Assembly (NCBI GenBank): GCA_002483265.1
Contig: DLHO01000022.1
Span: forward strand, 306,310 to 370,309
Length of the DNA stretch: 64,000 bases
Reading direction: 5' to 3'
DNA from: Flavobacteriales bacterium UBA7666
GTDB lineage: Bacteria; Bacteroidota; Bacteroidia; Flavobacteriales_D; Crocinitomicaceae
How positions within the stretch are numbered: the stretch's first letter is position 1; each line of letters opens with the position of its first letter. The notes beneath the pieces were generated by a model that saw only the letters and a program-made list of their open reading frames with translations, was not told where the DNA came from and did no database searches. This document shows positions 1-7,319 of this stretch, piece by piece. Both the position numbers and the translations under genes were made by a program.

Positions 1-1151
1 TGCAGGAAGGTGGAACGAATTTCCGCTTTCAGAAAAATAAAGTGAGCTTTCAATTGGGAGTCGGTTACCAGAATTCGCTCTTGATGAACGTGCAAGAATT
101 TCCAACAGATCGCGATGTGAACTTGACATTCAATTCACTCTTGCCGAATGCGCGCTTCAAGTACGAATTCAACAAGTCGAGAAGTATGATGCTGGCTTAC
201 CGTGCGGGAACGCGAAACCCTACCATTGACCAGTTGCAAAATGTGATTGACAACTCCAATCCACTGTCTTTGTCTTCGGGGAACCCAGATTTGAAGCAGC
301 AATACAATCACCGTGTATTCGGTCGGTTCAATAATACGAATGTGCAGAAAGCCAGAAATTTCAATATTTTCTTTGGGGGTGAAATGAACCAAAATTACAT
401 TTCGAACGGAACCATCATTGCAACAAGTGATACGGTGGTAAACGGAAACGTGGTGTTGCAGCGCGGAGCGCAGTTTCGTCAGCCGGTGAATCTGGATGGA
501 AGCTGGAATGCACGTTCCACAATCTCTTACGGTTTCTCTTTAACGAAGTTGAAACTGAACCTGAATTTCTACGTGGGTGGAGCGTATACCGTTGCACCGG
601 GATTGATCAACAATGTAGTGAATAAAGCGAAGACTTCGAATGCGAATGGTGGGTTGACCATTTCGAGTAATATCAGTGAGAATCTGGATTTCACCCTAGG
701 CTATACCCTGAACTACAACAACGTGGTGAATACCCGTCAGAATGTGGCGCAAAACGAATACTTCGTACACAACGTGAATGCCCGTTTCAACTGGATCATC
801 AAGGAACGTTTGGTAATCAACAGTACCTACTCGGTGAATGCATATGCAGGTTTGGGTTCGGGCTACAATCAAACAATCATGCTGTGGAATGGCGGAATCG
901 GCTACAAGCTTTTGAAGAAGAAACAACTGGAATTGCGCGTTTCAGTCTTTGATATTTTGAATAACAACAACAGTATTTCACGAAACGTAACGGAATCCTA
1001 CATCGAAGATGTGAAATCGAATGTATTGAATCGCTATTACATGTTCACGGTGACGTATAACCTGCGCAATTTCGGCACGAAGGCTCCGGAAACGAAGGAA
1101 ACACGACCGCATGAAGGTGGATTTGGCGGGCCGTTTGGGCCACCGCAATAA
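1..1151 (+). CDS. Outer-membrane beta-barrel protein, C-terminal part (5' end outside window)
   Basis: The reading frame is open from base 3 with no stop, so the gene begins before the window; the GTG at 42 is internal. The visible ~383 residues are aromatic-rich alternating strands with turns such as GNPDLKQQYN and a closing segment (DILNNNNS ... NRYYMFTVTYNLRNF) typical of the OMP_b-brl_3 outer-membrane barrel family (TonB-receptor-like) of Bacteroidota. The barrel would sit in the outer membrane; the ligand cannot be told. After the last strand comes a short tail rich in Gly, Pro and Phe. The plug and N-terminal carboxypeptidase-like domain, if present, are outside the window. The gene is followed directly by a repeat array, so it is probably the last gene of its transcript. 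Confidence 0.8.
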   Translation, partial: QEGGTNFRFQKNKVSFQLGVGYQNSLLMNVQEFPTDRDVNLTFNSLLPNARFKYEFNKSRSMMLAYRAGTRNPTIDQLQNVIDNSNPLSLSSGNPDLKQQYNHRVFGRFNNTNVQKARNFNIFFGGEMNQNYISNGTIIATSDTVVNGNVVLQRGAQFRQPVNLDGSWNARSTISYGFSLTKLKLNLNFYVGGAYTVAPGLINNVVNKAKTSNANGGLTISSNISENLDFTLGYTLNYNNVVNTRQNVAQNEYFVHNVNARFNWIIKERLVINSTYSVNAYAGLGSGYNQTIMLWNGGIGYKLLKKKQLELRVSVFDILNNNNSISRNVTESYIEDVKSNVLNRYYMFTVTYNLRNFGTKAPETKETRPHEGGFGGPFGPPQ

Positions 1152-1157
1152 AAAATT

Positions 1158-1760
1158 TCCCACCGTGTCAGTTCGAGTGCGAAGCGTATCGAGAACGACG
1201 TGTGGGACACTCGACATGACATAGTTGTATTCAGGTTACAGATGTGTGCAATATTGATTGTAAGCACTGAGGATTGGGTAATTGAGAATTAGTTGTGGCG
1301 TGTGCTCATTTTATGTCTGTCTCGATAAATCCCACCGTGTCAGTTCGAGTGCGAAGCGTATCGAGAACGACGTGTGGGACACTCGACATGACATAATTGT
1401 ATTTCAGTTACAGATGTGTGCAATATTGATTGTAGGCACTGAGGATTGGGTAATTGAGAATTAGTTGTGGCGTGTGCTCATTTTATGTCTGTCTCGATAA
1501 ATCTCACCGTGTCAGTTCGAGTGCGAAGCGTATCGAGAACGACATGTGGGACACTCGACATGACATAGTTGTATTCAGGTTACAGATGTGTGCAATATTG
1601 ATTGGGGGCACTGAGGATTGGGTAATTGAGAATTAGTTGTGGCGTGTGCTCATTTTATGTCTGTCTCGATAAATCCCACCGTGTCAGTTCGAGTGCGAAG
1701 CTTATCGAGAACGACATGTGGGACACTCGACATGACATAGTTGTATTTCGGTTGCAGATG
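1158..1760. repeat. Tandem repeat array, 172-bp unit, about 3.5 copies
   Basis: Units begin at 1158, 1330, 1502 and 1674, exactly 172 bp apart, with only a few substitutions between copies; the fourth diverges near 1760. Each unit starts with an imperfect palindrome (GTGTCAGTTCGAGTG paired with a CACTCGACATGACAT-like arm around GCGTATCGAGAACGAC), followed by an AT-rich spacer ending CTGTCTCGATAAAT. The palindrome part recurs elsewhere in the window (about 2490, 6283, 16523). Overlapping short frames across the units repeat the same residues and are repeat artefacts, not genes. The fourth unit runs into a CCTACAATG...CGCGTGCCTAC segment resembling the second palindrome family seen at 2529. Confidence 0.95.
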
Positions 1761-1826
1761 CCTACAATGTTTGAACGCGTGCCTACTGGGTTTTCAGGGG
1801 GCAGTTCCTTTTTGTTGAATCTTTCT

Positions 1827-1834
1827 TATATTCG
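1827..1834 (+). promoter_or_regulatory. -7 type promoter box, TATATTCG
   Basis: Matches the Bacteroidota housekeeping -7 motif in its TAnnTTCG variant and lies 20 nt before the ATG at 1855. No clear -33 TTG at the usual spacing. The distance supports the ATG at 1855 rather than the GTG at 1834 as start of the next gene. Confidence 0.45.
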
Positions 1835-1854
1835 TGTCAATCAAAAAATACGAT

Positions 1855-2469
1855 ATGCGCCTTTTTCAAATCACCGGAATTTTCAGTTTATTTCTTCTAA
1901 TAGTGGTTTCTTGTATTCCATTTCAAGTGAAATCACAAGTGTCCGACAAAACAAATTCAACTGCAGAGAACTATTTTTTGAAAGTTCCGAAATTCCATTT
2001 TGAATTAACTTTTCCTGCAGCTAAAACTGATGTTACGCCTACTGTGACCGAACATGGTGAGATGAAAGTGTATCATTATTTTGCAAATATGCAGGAGACA
2101 AATGATGACAACCTTGCTTATCAGATAGATTATAACTATATGGATCTGGGTGACTTTGAAAATGTGGAAGAGTTGTTTGATCTTCAGAGAGATTTTATTT
2201 TTTCTGAAATGAATTCAAAACTAAAGTCTGAAGTAGATTCTGCTTCAAAAGCAGTTGTTGTATCAGAAGAGAAAATTAATTTGAACGGTATATCCGGAAG
2301 GTATTTTAGTTCAAGAATGATTATACCGCCGACTGAATATATGAATTATCACAGGTGGTATTATCATGACGGGATTTTGTATCGACTAACAATCCTGACG
2401 CAGGATCCCAAGTTCCCAAATAAATCTGCTTCAACTTTCTTTGATTCGTTTAAGATTTTGGATAAATAG
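1855..2469 (+). CDS. Putative secreted or lipoprotein of unknown function
   Basis: A 204-residue protein with an N-terminal hydrophobic signal (ITGIFSLFLLIVVSC). VVSC could be a lipobox; cleavage further on, near VKSQ, is the alternative. I chose ATG 1855 over GTG 1834 because it starts right at the charged n-region and lies at a normal distance from a TAnnTTCG box. The mature part is acidic with aromatic residues (YHYFANMQETNDDNLAYQIDYNYMD) and ends with FFDSFKILDK. The layout resembles small PsbP-like or DUF1795-like lipoproteins in which a YRLTIL...F-DSFK segment closes the fold, but I do not recognise the family. It is flanked on both sides by palindromic repeats and probably transcribed alone. 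Confidence 0.7.
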   Translation: MRLFQITGIFSLFLLIVVSCIPFQVKSQVSDKTNSTAENYFLKVPKFHFELTFPAAKTDVTPTVTEHGEMKVYHYFANMQETNDDNLAYQIDYNYMDLGDFENVEELFDLQRDFIFSEMNSKLKSEVDSASKAVVVSEEKINLNGISGRYFSSRMIIPPTEYMNYHRWYYHDGILYRLTILTQDPKFPNKSASTFFDSFKILDK

Positions 2470-2489
2470 CATTGCATCCTGATACCTCC

Positions 2490-2562
2490 GCTTGTCAGTT
2501 CGAGTGTGAAGCGTATCGAGAACGACATATTGTAGGCACGCGATTAATCGCGTACCTACAAT
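2490..2562. repeat. Composite of two dispersed palindromic repeats
   Basis: Bases 2493-2526 match part of the tandem-array unit (TGTCAGTTCGAGTG, GCGTATCGAGAACGAC). Directly after it, 2529-2562 is a 34-bp palindrome, ATTGTAGGCACGCGATT then AATCGCGTACCTACAAT, with one mismatched pair. The second element is related to those at 7250 and 11114. It lies just past the stop at 2469 and could terminate that transcript. Confidence 0.85.
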
Positions 2563-2610
2563 GTTTAATTGGCGTTCCTTCAATCTTTTTCAAAAAAATC
2601 TCATACCCCG

Positions 2611-2637
2611 ATAGGGGTAATCTCATTCTGAGTTGTC
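2611..2637 (+). promoter_or_regulatory. Candidate ECF-sigma promoter shared with the GIN-domain gene
   Basis: ATAGGGGTAA (2611-2620), a 12-nt spacer ending in AG, then TTGTC (2633-2637). The same two blocks with the same spacer length occur at 6458-6484, and both sit 34-35 nt before a start codon. G-rich upstream and GTC-type downstream blocks are what ECF promoters look like, so this may be an autoregulated promoter of the sigma factor encoded just downstream. That link is inference. Confidence 0.55.
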
Positions 2638-2653
2638 TTAAAATAAAAGATGA

Positions 2654-2661
2654 TAACTTTG
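2654..2661 (+). promoter_or_regulatory. -7 type promoter box, TAACTTTG
   Basis: Fits TAnnTTTG, with a TTG at 2633-2635, 18 nt upstream, as a possible -33 element. It ends 5 nt before the GTG at 2667. If used by the housekeeping sigma factor, transcription would begin at or next to the start codon. It overlaps the span of the ECF-like motif, so two alternative promoters may share the TTG. Confidence 0.45.
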
Positions 2662-2666
2662 CCCTT

Positions 2667-3245
2667 GTGAAATACACCGGGGTGGAAGAGAAACAAGTGA
2701 TAACACAAGTTGTGACAGGAGATTTAAAGACATTTGAAATGGTATTTCGCGATTATTATAAACCGCTGGTTCGCTACGGCAACACCTTTCTGAAGGATTC
2801 AGATGAAACGGAGGATGTTGTTCAGCAGGTATTTGTTTCTCTTTGGGAAAAACGAACGCAGCTCGATATTCATACTTCCATTCGCGCAGTTTTATATAAA
2901 GCTGTTCAAAATGCCTGTTTGAATAAGATCAAGCATCTGAAAGTCCGAACTGTTTACGCTGAAGAATTAAAAGCAACAGCTGTTTTCGAAGATTCTTCTG
3001 ATTCGGTGCAGGCGAATGAACTCAATGAACGGATTCAGCTAACGATTGAAAATATGCCTGAGCAATGCGGACGCATTTTTAAAATGAGTCGTTTTGAACA
3101 ACTGCGTTATCAGGAAATTGCCGACCAGTTAGGCTTATCAGTGAAAACGGTAGAAAATCAAATGGGGAAAGCCCTCAAAATTGTACGCGAAGAGTTGAAA
3201 GACTATTTGCCATTACTCATCCTTTTTTTCATTCAAACATTATGA
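2667..3245 (+). CDS. ECF-type RNA polymerase sigma factor (FecI/RpoE-like)
   Basis: A 192-residue sigma-70 family protein. Region 2 covers about residues 20-85 (FEMVFRDYYKPLVRYGNTFL ... DVVQQVFVSLWEKR) and region 4 about 125-180 (MPEQCGRIFKMSRFEQLRYQEIADQLGLSVKTVENQ). It would direct RNA polymerase to a small set of envelope genes. The frame stays open back to 2472, but that stretch crosses a dispersed repeat, so it is not coding. GTG 2667 is preferred because it lies 34 nt from a TTGTC block, as the ATG of the GIN gene does at 35 nt. GTG 2697 is the alternative. The stop overlaps the start of the FecR gene by 4 bases, showing a sigma/anti-sigma operon. Confidence 0.92.
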   Translation: MKYTGVEEKQVITQVVTGDLKTFEMVFRDYYKPLVRYGNTFLKDSDETEDVVQQVFVSLWEKRTQLDIHTSIRAVLYKAVQNACLNKIKHLKVRTVYAEELKATAVFEDSSDSVQANELNERIQLTIENMPEQCGRIFKMSRFEQLRYQEIADQLGLSVKTVENQMGKALKIVREELKDYLPLLILFFIQTL

Positions 3246-4192
3246 AAACAACACAAGACATGGATGCGCTGATTGGCAAATTCCTTACCGGCGAAGCGGG
3301 TCCTGAAGAAGCAATGTTTCTAGAGGACTGGATTGCTGAATCGAACGAGAATAAAACGTATTTCGAACAAAGTGCAAAGGCATTTGGTTTGGTAGAGAAA
3401 GTGGTTTCAACGGATAAAGCCTGGACTAACGTTCAGTCACAGTTGACACAAGCTCCGATTAGAAAACTTTCCATCGGGTGGATTTCTGCGGTTGCTGCTA
3501 TTCTGATCCTCTCTTTTGGAGCAGTGTTCTATTTATTGAATTCGAACGAGCAAAATAACTTGTTTACCGCCGGGAAAGAAAAAAAGAACATTGAATTGAA
3601 CGACGGAACTGACATTCAATTAGCAGCACATTCGAGCTTAGAGCTATCTGCTGGTTATGGAAAGAAAGATCGTTCATTAACATTGAAAGGCTCAGGCTAT
3701 TTCTCTGTAAAACACAGCAAGAAACTACCGTTTATTATCGATGCGGGACCAATTCACATCAAAGATTTGGGAACAAAATTCGATGTAAAAACTACCGAGG
3801 ATACGATTTATGTTCGTGTGGACGAAGGAATTGTAGTGATCTATGACAACAAAGGAATGAAGCTCACTCTTCATGCCAATGAAAGTGCTCATTACGTTAT
3901 TTCCAACGGTGATCTGAAAATGGATGTCGTTATCGAAAATCTGAAAACGAAGTATAAAACAATTCTGCTTGATAATCTGCGATTAGAAGACGTGGTTGAT
4001 CTGCTCAACAAGACGTATCAGGTGAATATTCGCATTGATAATCCGGCGTTGAAGAATTGCAGGATCACGACTGAGTTTTTGAATGAAGATCTGGATACTG
4101 TTTTAACAGTGATCTCTCAAACACTTGAAGTGACGATCATCAAGGAAAAGAACACCGAATATCTGATTAAAGGAATGGCATGCATACAATGA
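3242..4192 (+). CDS. FecR-family anti-sigma factor with DUF4974
   Basis: A 316-residue inner-membrane anti-sigma factor. Residues 1-75 form the cytoplasmic sigma-binding part (MDALIGKFLTGEAGPEEAMF...W), 79-99 a single transmembrane helix (IGWISAVAAILILSFGAVFYLL), about 110-205 the periplasmic FecR domain (KNIELNDGTDIQLAAHSSLEL, IHIKDLGTKFDV) and about 245-312 the DUF4974 domain, which in known FecIR systems contacts the STN domain of an outer-membrane partner. It overlaps the sigma gene by 4 bases (ATGA) and the next gene by 4 bases, so the three are translated together. It should hold the sigma factor until the STN protein signals. Confidence 0.93.
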   Translation: MKTTQDMDALIGKFLTGEAGPEEAMFLEDWIAESNENKTYFEQSAKAFGLVEKVVSTDKAWTNVQSQLTQAPIRKLSIGWISAVAAILILSFGAVFYLLNSNEQNNLFTAGKEKKNIELNDGTDIQLAAHSSLELSAGYGKKDRSLTLKGSGYFSVKHSKKLPFIIDAGPIHIKDLGTKFDVKTTEDTIYVRVDEGIVVIYDNKGMKLTLHANESAHYVISNGDLKMDVVIENLKTKYKTILLDNLRLEDVVDLLNKTYQVNIRIDNPALKNCRITTEFLNEDLDTVLTVISQTLEVTIIKEKNTEYLIKGMACIQ

Positions 4193-6213
4193 TCCGTTTT
4201 TTAAGCACCGTTTTTCTTTGTTGTATTGCGGTTTCTCAGTCAAACGCACAAACTCCATATCTGGAGAAAGCTGTCACTGTTCGATCAGGAACTTATTCGT
4301 ATGAAGAATTGTTTAAACAGATTTCCAATCAAACGGGAGTCGTTTTCTCATATACCGGTTTCGATGATAAACAGCGCATGTCAGTAAAGTTTGACAAACA
4401 GCCGCTTCGGATTGTGTTGAATACACTTTTCGATAATGGAAATTGCACCTGCAAACTGAAAGGGAAATACCTGATTGTGAATTGTAAATCAGTACCCAAA
4501 CCCAAGCCGGATAATGCTTCGGCAAGTAAGTCTACTGTGATTGTGAACGGGTACATCCTGAATGCGGAAGATTCTTCGGAAGTAGTTGAATCCAGTGTGT
4601 ATCTTCGTCAAAATAAACAATCAGCTATCACAGACGAATACGGTTATTTCAATTTGTCGTTTCCGAAAACTACGGATGTGATTTCCATTTCTGTGGCAAA
4701 AGAAGATTTTAAGGATACAACTGTTGTCATTTTATCTAAACAGCAGAATACACTGATCATTTACTTGCAGCCCAAAGCAGCACCGGTGAGCGTCATGATG
4801 AATGATTCGATACGGGTAACTGTTTCAATTGATTCGATCAAACCGGTGGAAGCGGAAGTGAAAGACACAACTCCGGTTGTAAGCCCGTTTTTGAAACGAT
4901 TCGGAGAGCGTCGAGCAAATTTCAGAAACATTTCGGACACCTTGTTCACGAAGGTTTCATTTTCACTTTTCCCTCCAATAAGTACCAACCGCTTGCTTTC
5001 TGTGAATACAGTGAATAAATTTTCGTTCAATGCCCTGGTCGGTTCATCCAAAGGAATTGATGTTTTTGAATTGGGCGGCTTGGTCAATTTCGATTACGGA
5101 AACGTGAAATATGTACAGATAGGTGGTTTGGCTAACCTGGTTTCAGGAACATCATCCGGAGTGCAGTTGGGCGGTTTGATAAATACCGTCGGAAAAGACG
5201 TGGGCGGGGTTCAGGTTGCCGGTTTGATAAACCTTGATCGTGGGAACGCGAAATATGTGCAGATTGGTGGACTTACTAATCTGGTTTCCGGAACATTATC
5301 TGGAGTTCAGGTAGGAGGATTGTTTAATACCGTAGGAAAAGATGTGACCGGGGTTCAAGTGGCAGGTTTGATAAACCTCGACCGCGGGAAAGTAAAATAC
5401 GCTCAGGTAGCCGGAATTGTGAATGTGGTGAAGGATACGGTTACCGCTATTCAGGTTGGTGGCATTGCAAATTTGAATGCTTCTTATACGCAAGGAATTC
5501 AAATCGCTGGAATTTATAATCATTCAAAAAATGTATTTGGAGGTCAGATTGCCGGAATTGCCAATTACGGTGGTGATACCGTTTCCGGGGTTCAGATCGC
5601 AGGCTTGGTCAATTCAGCTGATGTGATCAACGGAGTCCAGGTTTCGGGTTTGGTCAACAGGGCTAAGAAAGTAAACGGGGCGCAGCTTGGTTTCATCAAT
5701 ATAGCCGACTCAGTTAAAGGAATGCCCATTGGATTTTTAAGCTTTGTAAAATCAGGTTATCACAAAGTGGAACTTGCCACGGATGAAAATTTACTGACAA
5801 CACTCAGTTTCCGGACCGGTGTGGATGTGTTTCACAACATGCTCATCGGCGGAATGCAAATTTCAGGTGGGCGTTCCCTGTGGACATTTGGTTATGGAGT
5901 TGGTTCTGCCATTCGACTAGGAAGAAAATGGTATTTGGATCTGGACCTTACAGCGCAGCATCTGTATTTGAACAACACGGACTACACCTATAACATGCTG
6001 ACGAAAAGTTTCCTGGGGATCGAATACCGTTTTGGAAAGAACTTCAGCATTGCAGCCGGCCCAACTTTAAACTGGTATAGTAGTGAAACTGCTGACCCGG
6101 AAACGGATCCCATCTGGAGCAGAATCAGCCAGAAGACACTTGAAAGTTCCTTTAAGGGGAATTATTCCAATCGGTTGTGGGTTGGGGCGAAATTGGCTTT
6201 GCGGTTTTTCTAG
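4189..6213 (+). CDS. STN / carboxypeptidase-like domain protein with surface-type glycine repeats and C-terminal barrel
   Basis: I chose ATG 4189 because it overlaps the FecR stop as ATGA; ATG 4180 is possible. The 674 residues run: signal peptide 1-21 (ending SNAQ), STN domain about 25-100 (YSYEELFKQISNQTGVVFSY), carboxypeptidase regulatory-like domain about 118-195 (VNGYILNAEDSSEVVESSVY), a linker, then at about 285-515 a long run of G-hQhGGLhNh repeats, and a final strand-rich part (about 540-674) that looks like an outer-membrane barrel (SFLGIEYRFGKNFSIAAGP). The repeats resemble the LA_2272-type surface repeat proteins. In classical FecIR systems this slot is filled by a TonB-dependent transporter; here no plug domain is visible. 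It may sense something at the surface and signal to FecR through STN. Confidence 0.8.
   Translation: MIRFLSTVFLCCIAVSQSNAQTPYLEKAVTVRSGTYSYEELFKQISNQTGVVFSYTGFDDKQRMSVKFDKQPLRIVLNTLFDNGNCTCKLKGKYLIVNCKSVPKPKPDNASASKSTVIVNGYILNAEDSSEVVESSVYLRQNKQSAITDEYGYFNLSFPKTTDVISISVAKEDFKDTTVVILSKQQNTLIIYLQPKAAPVSVMMNDSIRVTVSIDSIKPVEAEVKDTTPVVSPFLKRFGERRANFRNISDTLFTKVSFSLFPPISTNRLLSVNTVNKFSFNALVGSSKGIDVFELGGLVNFDYGNVKYVQIGGLANLVSGTSSGVQLGGLINTVGKDVGGVQVAGLINLDRGNAKYVQIGGLTNLVSGTLSGVQVGGLFNTVGKDVTGVQVAGLINLDRGKVKYAQVAGIVNVVKDTVTAIQVGGIANLNASYTQGIQIAGIYNHSKNVFGGQIAGIANYGGDTVSGVQIAGLVNSADVINGVQVSGLVNRAKKVNGAQLGFINIADSVKGMPIGFLSFVKSGYHKVELATDENLLTTLSFRTGVDVFHNMLIGGMQISGGRSLWTFGYGVGSAIRLGRKWYLDLDLTAQHLYLNNTDYTYNMLTKSFLGIEYRFGKNFSIAAGPTLNWYSSETADPETDPIWSRISQKTLESSFKGNYSNRLWVGAKLALRFF
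5107..5394 (+). repeat. Two consecutive 144-bp in-frame repeats inside the surface-repeat gene
   Basis: Codons 307-354 and 355-402 encode nearly the same 48 residues, both starting KYVQIGGL and running through GLINLDRG. A third KYAQVAGI start follows at 5395. Each 48-residue block contains two or three shorter ~20-residue G-hQ-GGL repeats. Synonymous changes between copies show the duplication is not brand new. Confidence 0.85.
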
Positions 6214-6282
6214 AAATAGTCTCTGAAGTTTATTTCATTGAAAGAGAATTTACATTTCTGTGATCTAATCATGTCATATTGA

Positions 6283-6412
6283 GTTTTCGCCATGTGTTCT
6301 CGATACATCCCGTACATGTCAATTCGAGTAGTCCCGACATTTTAGTCGGGGCGTATCGAGAATAATGGACGGGATACTCGAACTGACAAGGCGAAAGTAT
6401 CGAGATAGGTAT
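6283..6412. repeat. Dispersed palindromic repeat
   Basis: It contains CGATACATCCCG, TGTCAATTCGAG, a hairpin CCCGAC-ATTTTA-GTCGGG, GCGTATCGAGAA, and ACTCGAACTGACA, closing with GGCGAAAGTATCGAG that pairs back to the opening GTTTTCGCC...CTCGATAC. It is the same family as 16523-16613 (inverted core) and the head of the 172-bp tandem units. An open frame crosses it into the GIN gene but is not coding. It may end the sigma operon transcript. Confidence 0.85.
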
Positions 6413-6457
6413 GAATTCCTTAAGAACAAACAATTCCCAATCTTTTTTCATTTTCCC

Positions 6458-6484
6458 ATAGGGGTAAACCTTCCCTCAGTTGTC
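6458..6484 (+). promoter_or_regulatory. Candidate ECF-sigma promoter of the GIN-domain gene
   Basis: ATAGGGGTAA (6458-6467), 12-nt spacer ending AG, TTGTC (6480-6484), as upstream of the sigma gene at 2611-2637. A CAATCTTTTTTCA-like tract precedes both. The start codon follows 35 nt after the first T of TTGTC. No TAnnTTTG box is present here, so this gene may depend on the ECF factor alone. Confidence 0.55.
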
Positions 6485-6514
6485 ATAGATACAACAAACA
6501 AAATAAAAGTCTTT

Positions 6515-7240
6515 ATGAAAAGTTTAAAATTGATGATTCCGGCGGTACTGATCCTTGCGGTGTCAATCACATCTTGTAAGAAACATCTGTTTAATTCTAT
6601 TAGAGGAAAGGGTGCAACGGTTACTGAAACCCGAAATATTAGTGGTTTCAATAAAATTTCATTGTCTATTGACGGGGATGTAATTTATGTGCAGGACTCG
6701 GTTTATTTCGTTGAAATTACGGCGCAGCAAAATATTGTGGATGTAATCACGACTGATATTAACGGAGGGGAATTGGAAATCGACTCCAAAAGATGGATTC
6801 GCAAACACAACGGAATTAAAATCGTTGTTCATTCACCGGAACTTTATGCTATGGATCTGAGTGGAAGCGGAAGCATGGAATCGTCGTCCAATATTGTAAC
6901 AACAACACTGAAATTAAATGTCAGTGGATCAGGAAATATCAAGCTTGCTTCAGTTCAGGGAGCTGAGTTGAAAGCGGAGATTAGCGGTTCGGGGAATATT
7001 GTTGTTTCAGGAGGAGCAGTAACCAACCAGAAAGTGGATATCAGCGGCTCAGGGAATGTGGAGATGGATGGTTTGCCGGCTAGTATTTCGGATGCGGAGA
7101 TTAGTGGTTCGGGATCAATCTCTGTTTGGGCAGTAAATCAGCTGAACGCGAAAATTTCCGGAAGCGGAAATATCAGATATAGAGGAAACCCAATTGTCAA
7201 TACAAATATCAGCGGTTCAGGATCTCTGATCCATATCTAA
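6515..7240 (+). CDS. GIN-domain (DUF2807) putative lipoprotein
   Basis: A 241-residue protein. Residues 1-21 are a lipoprotein signal ending in a SITSC lipobox, so the protein is probably anchored at the cell envelope. The rest is a DUF2807/GIN head domain: a regular right-handed beta structure with the motif SGSG recurring about every 18-20 residues (LSGSGSMESSS, VSGSGNIKL, ISGSGNIVV, ISGSGNVEM, ISGSGSISV, ISGSGNIRY). The family is described as putative adhesin or auto-transporter-like, but its function is not established. ATG 6515 is chosen because the upstream in-frame stretch lies in a dispersed repeat. It shares a promoter motif with the sigma operon, so it is likely a target of that factor. 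Confidence 0.9.
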   Translation: MKSLKLMIPAVLILAVSITSCKKHLFNSIRGKGATVTETRNISGFNKISLSIDGDVIYVQDSVYFVEITAQQNIVDVITTDINGGELEIDSKRWIRKHNGIKIVVHSPELYAMDLSGSGSMESSSNIVTTTLKLNVSGSGNIKLASVQGAELKAEISGSGNIVVSGGAVTNQKVDISGSGNVEMDGLPASISDAEISGSGSISVWAVNQLNAKISGSGNIRYRGNPIVNTNISGSGSLIHI

Positions 7241-7249
7241 TTTGAAAAT

Positions 7250-7283
7250 CCTGTATGTACGCTATTAATCGCGTACATACAGG
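7250..7283. repeat. 34-bp palindrome, dispersed family
   Basis: Arms CCTGTATGTACGC (7250-7262) and GCGTACATACAGG (7271-7283) with an 8-base loop. It is related to the elements at 2529 and 11114. It separates the GIN gene from the TonB receptor and could attenuate or terminate transcription between them; there is no long T run after it. Confidence 0.8.
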
Positions 7284-7319
7284 TGATGACCACAGGATTC
7301 ATAATTAACAAAAATCAAA

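Noticed and set aside
978..1267. Minus-strand frames of 76-79 codons
   Set aside because: They cross the end of the outer-membrane gene and the first repeat unit; antisense to a clear coding region.
1158..1760. CRISPR array
   Set aside because: The units are 172 bp and near-identical throughout, without short repeats alternating with unique spacers, and no cas genes are present.
1282..2003. Three short overlapping frames repeating MRISCGVCSFYVCLDKSHR-type residues
   Set aside because: They are translations of the 172-bp tandem repeats and share the same period; no start signal, no conserved protein pattern.
2472..2666. Longer start of the first sigma gene
   Set aside because: The in-frame stretch lies over a composite dispersed repeat and the ECF-like promoter motif, and adds residues unlike any sigma factor.
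6365..6514. Longer start of the GIN-domain gene
   Set aside because: It crosses a dispersed repeat and the promoter motif; the lipoprotein signal begins at 6515.
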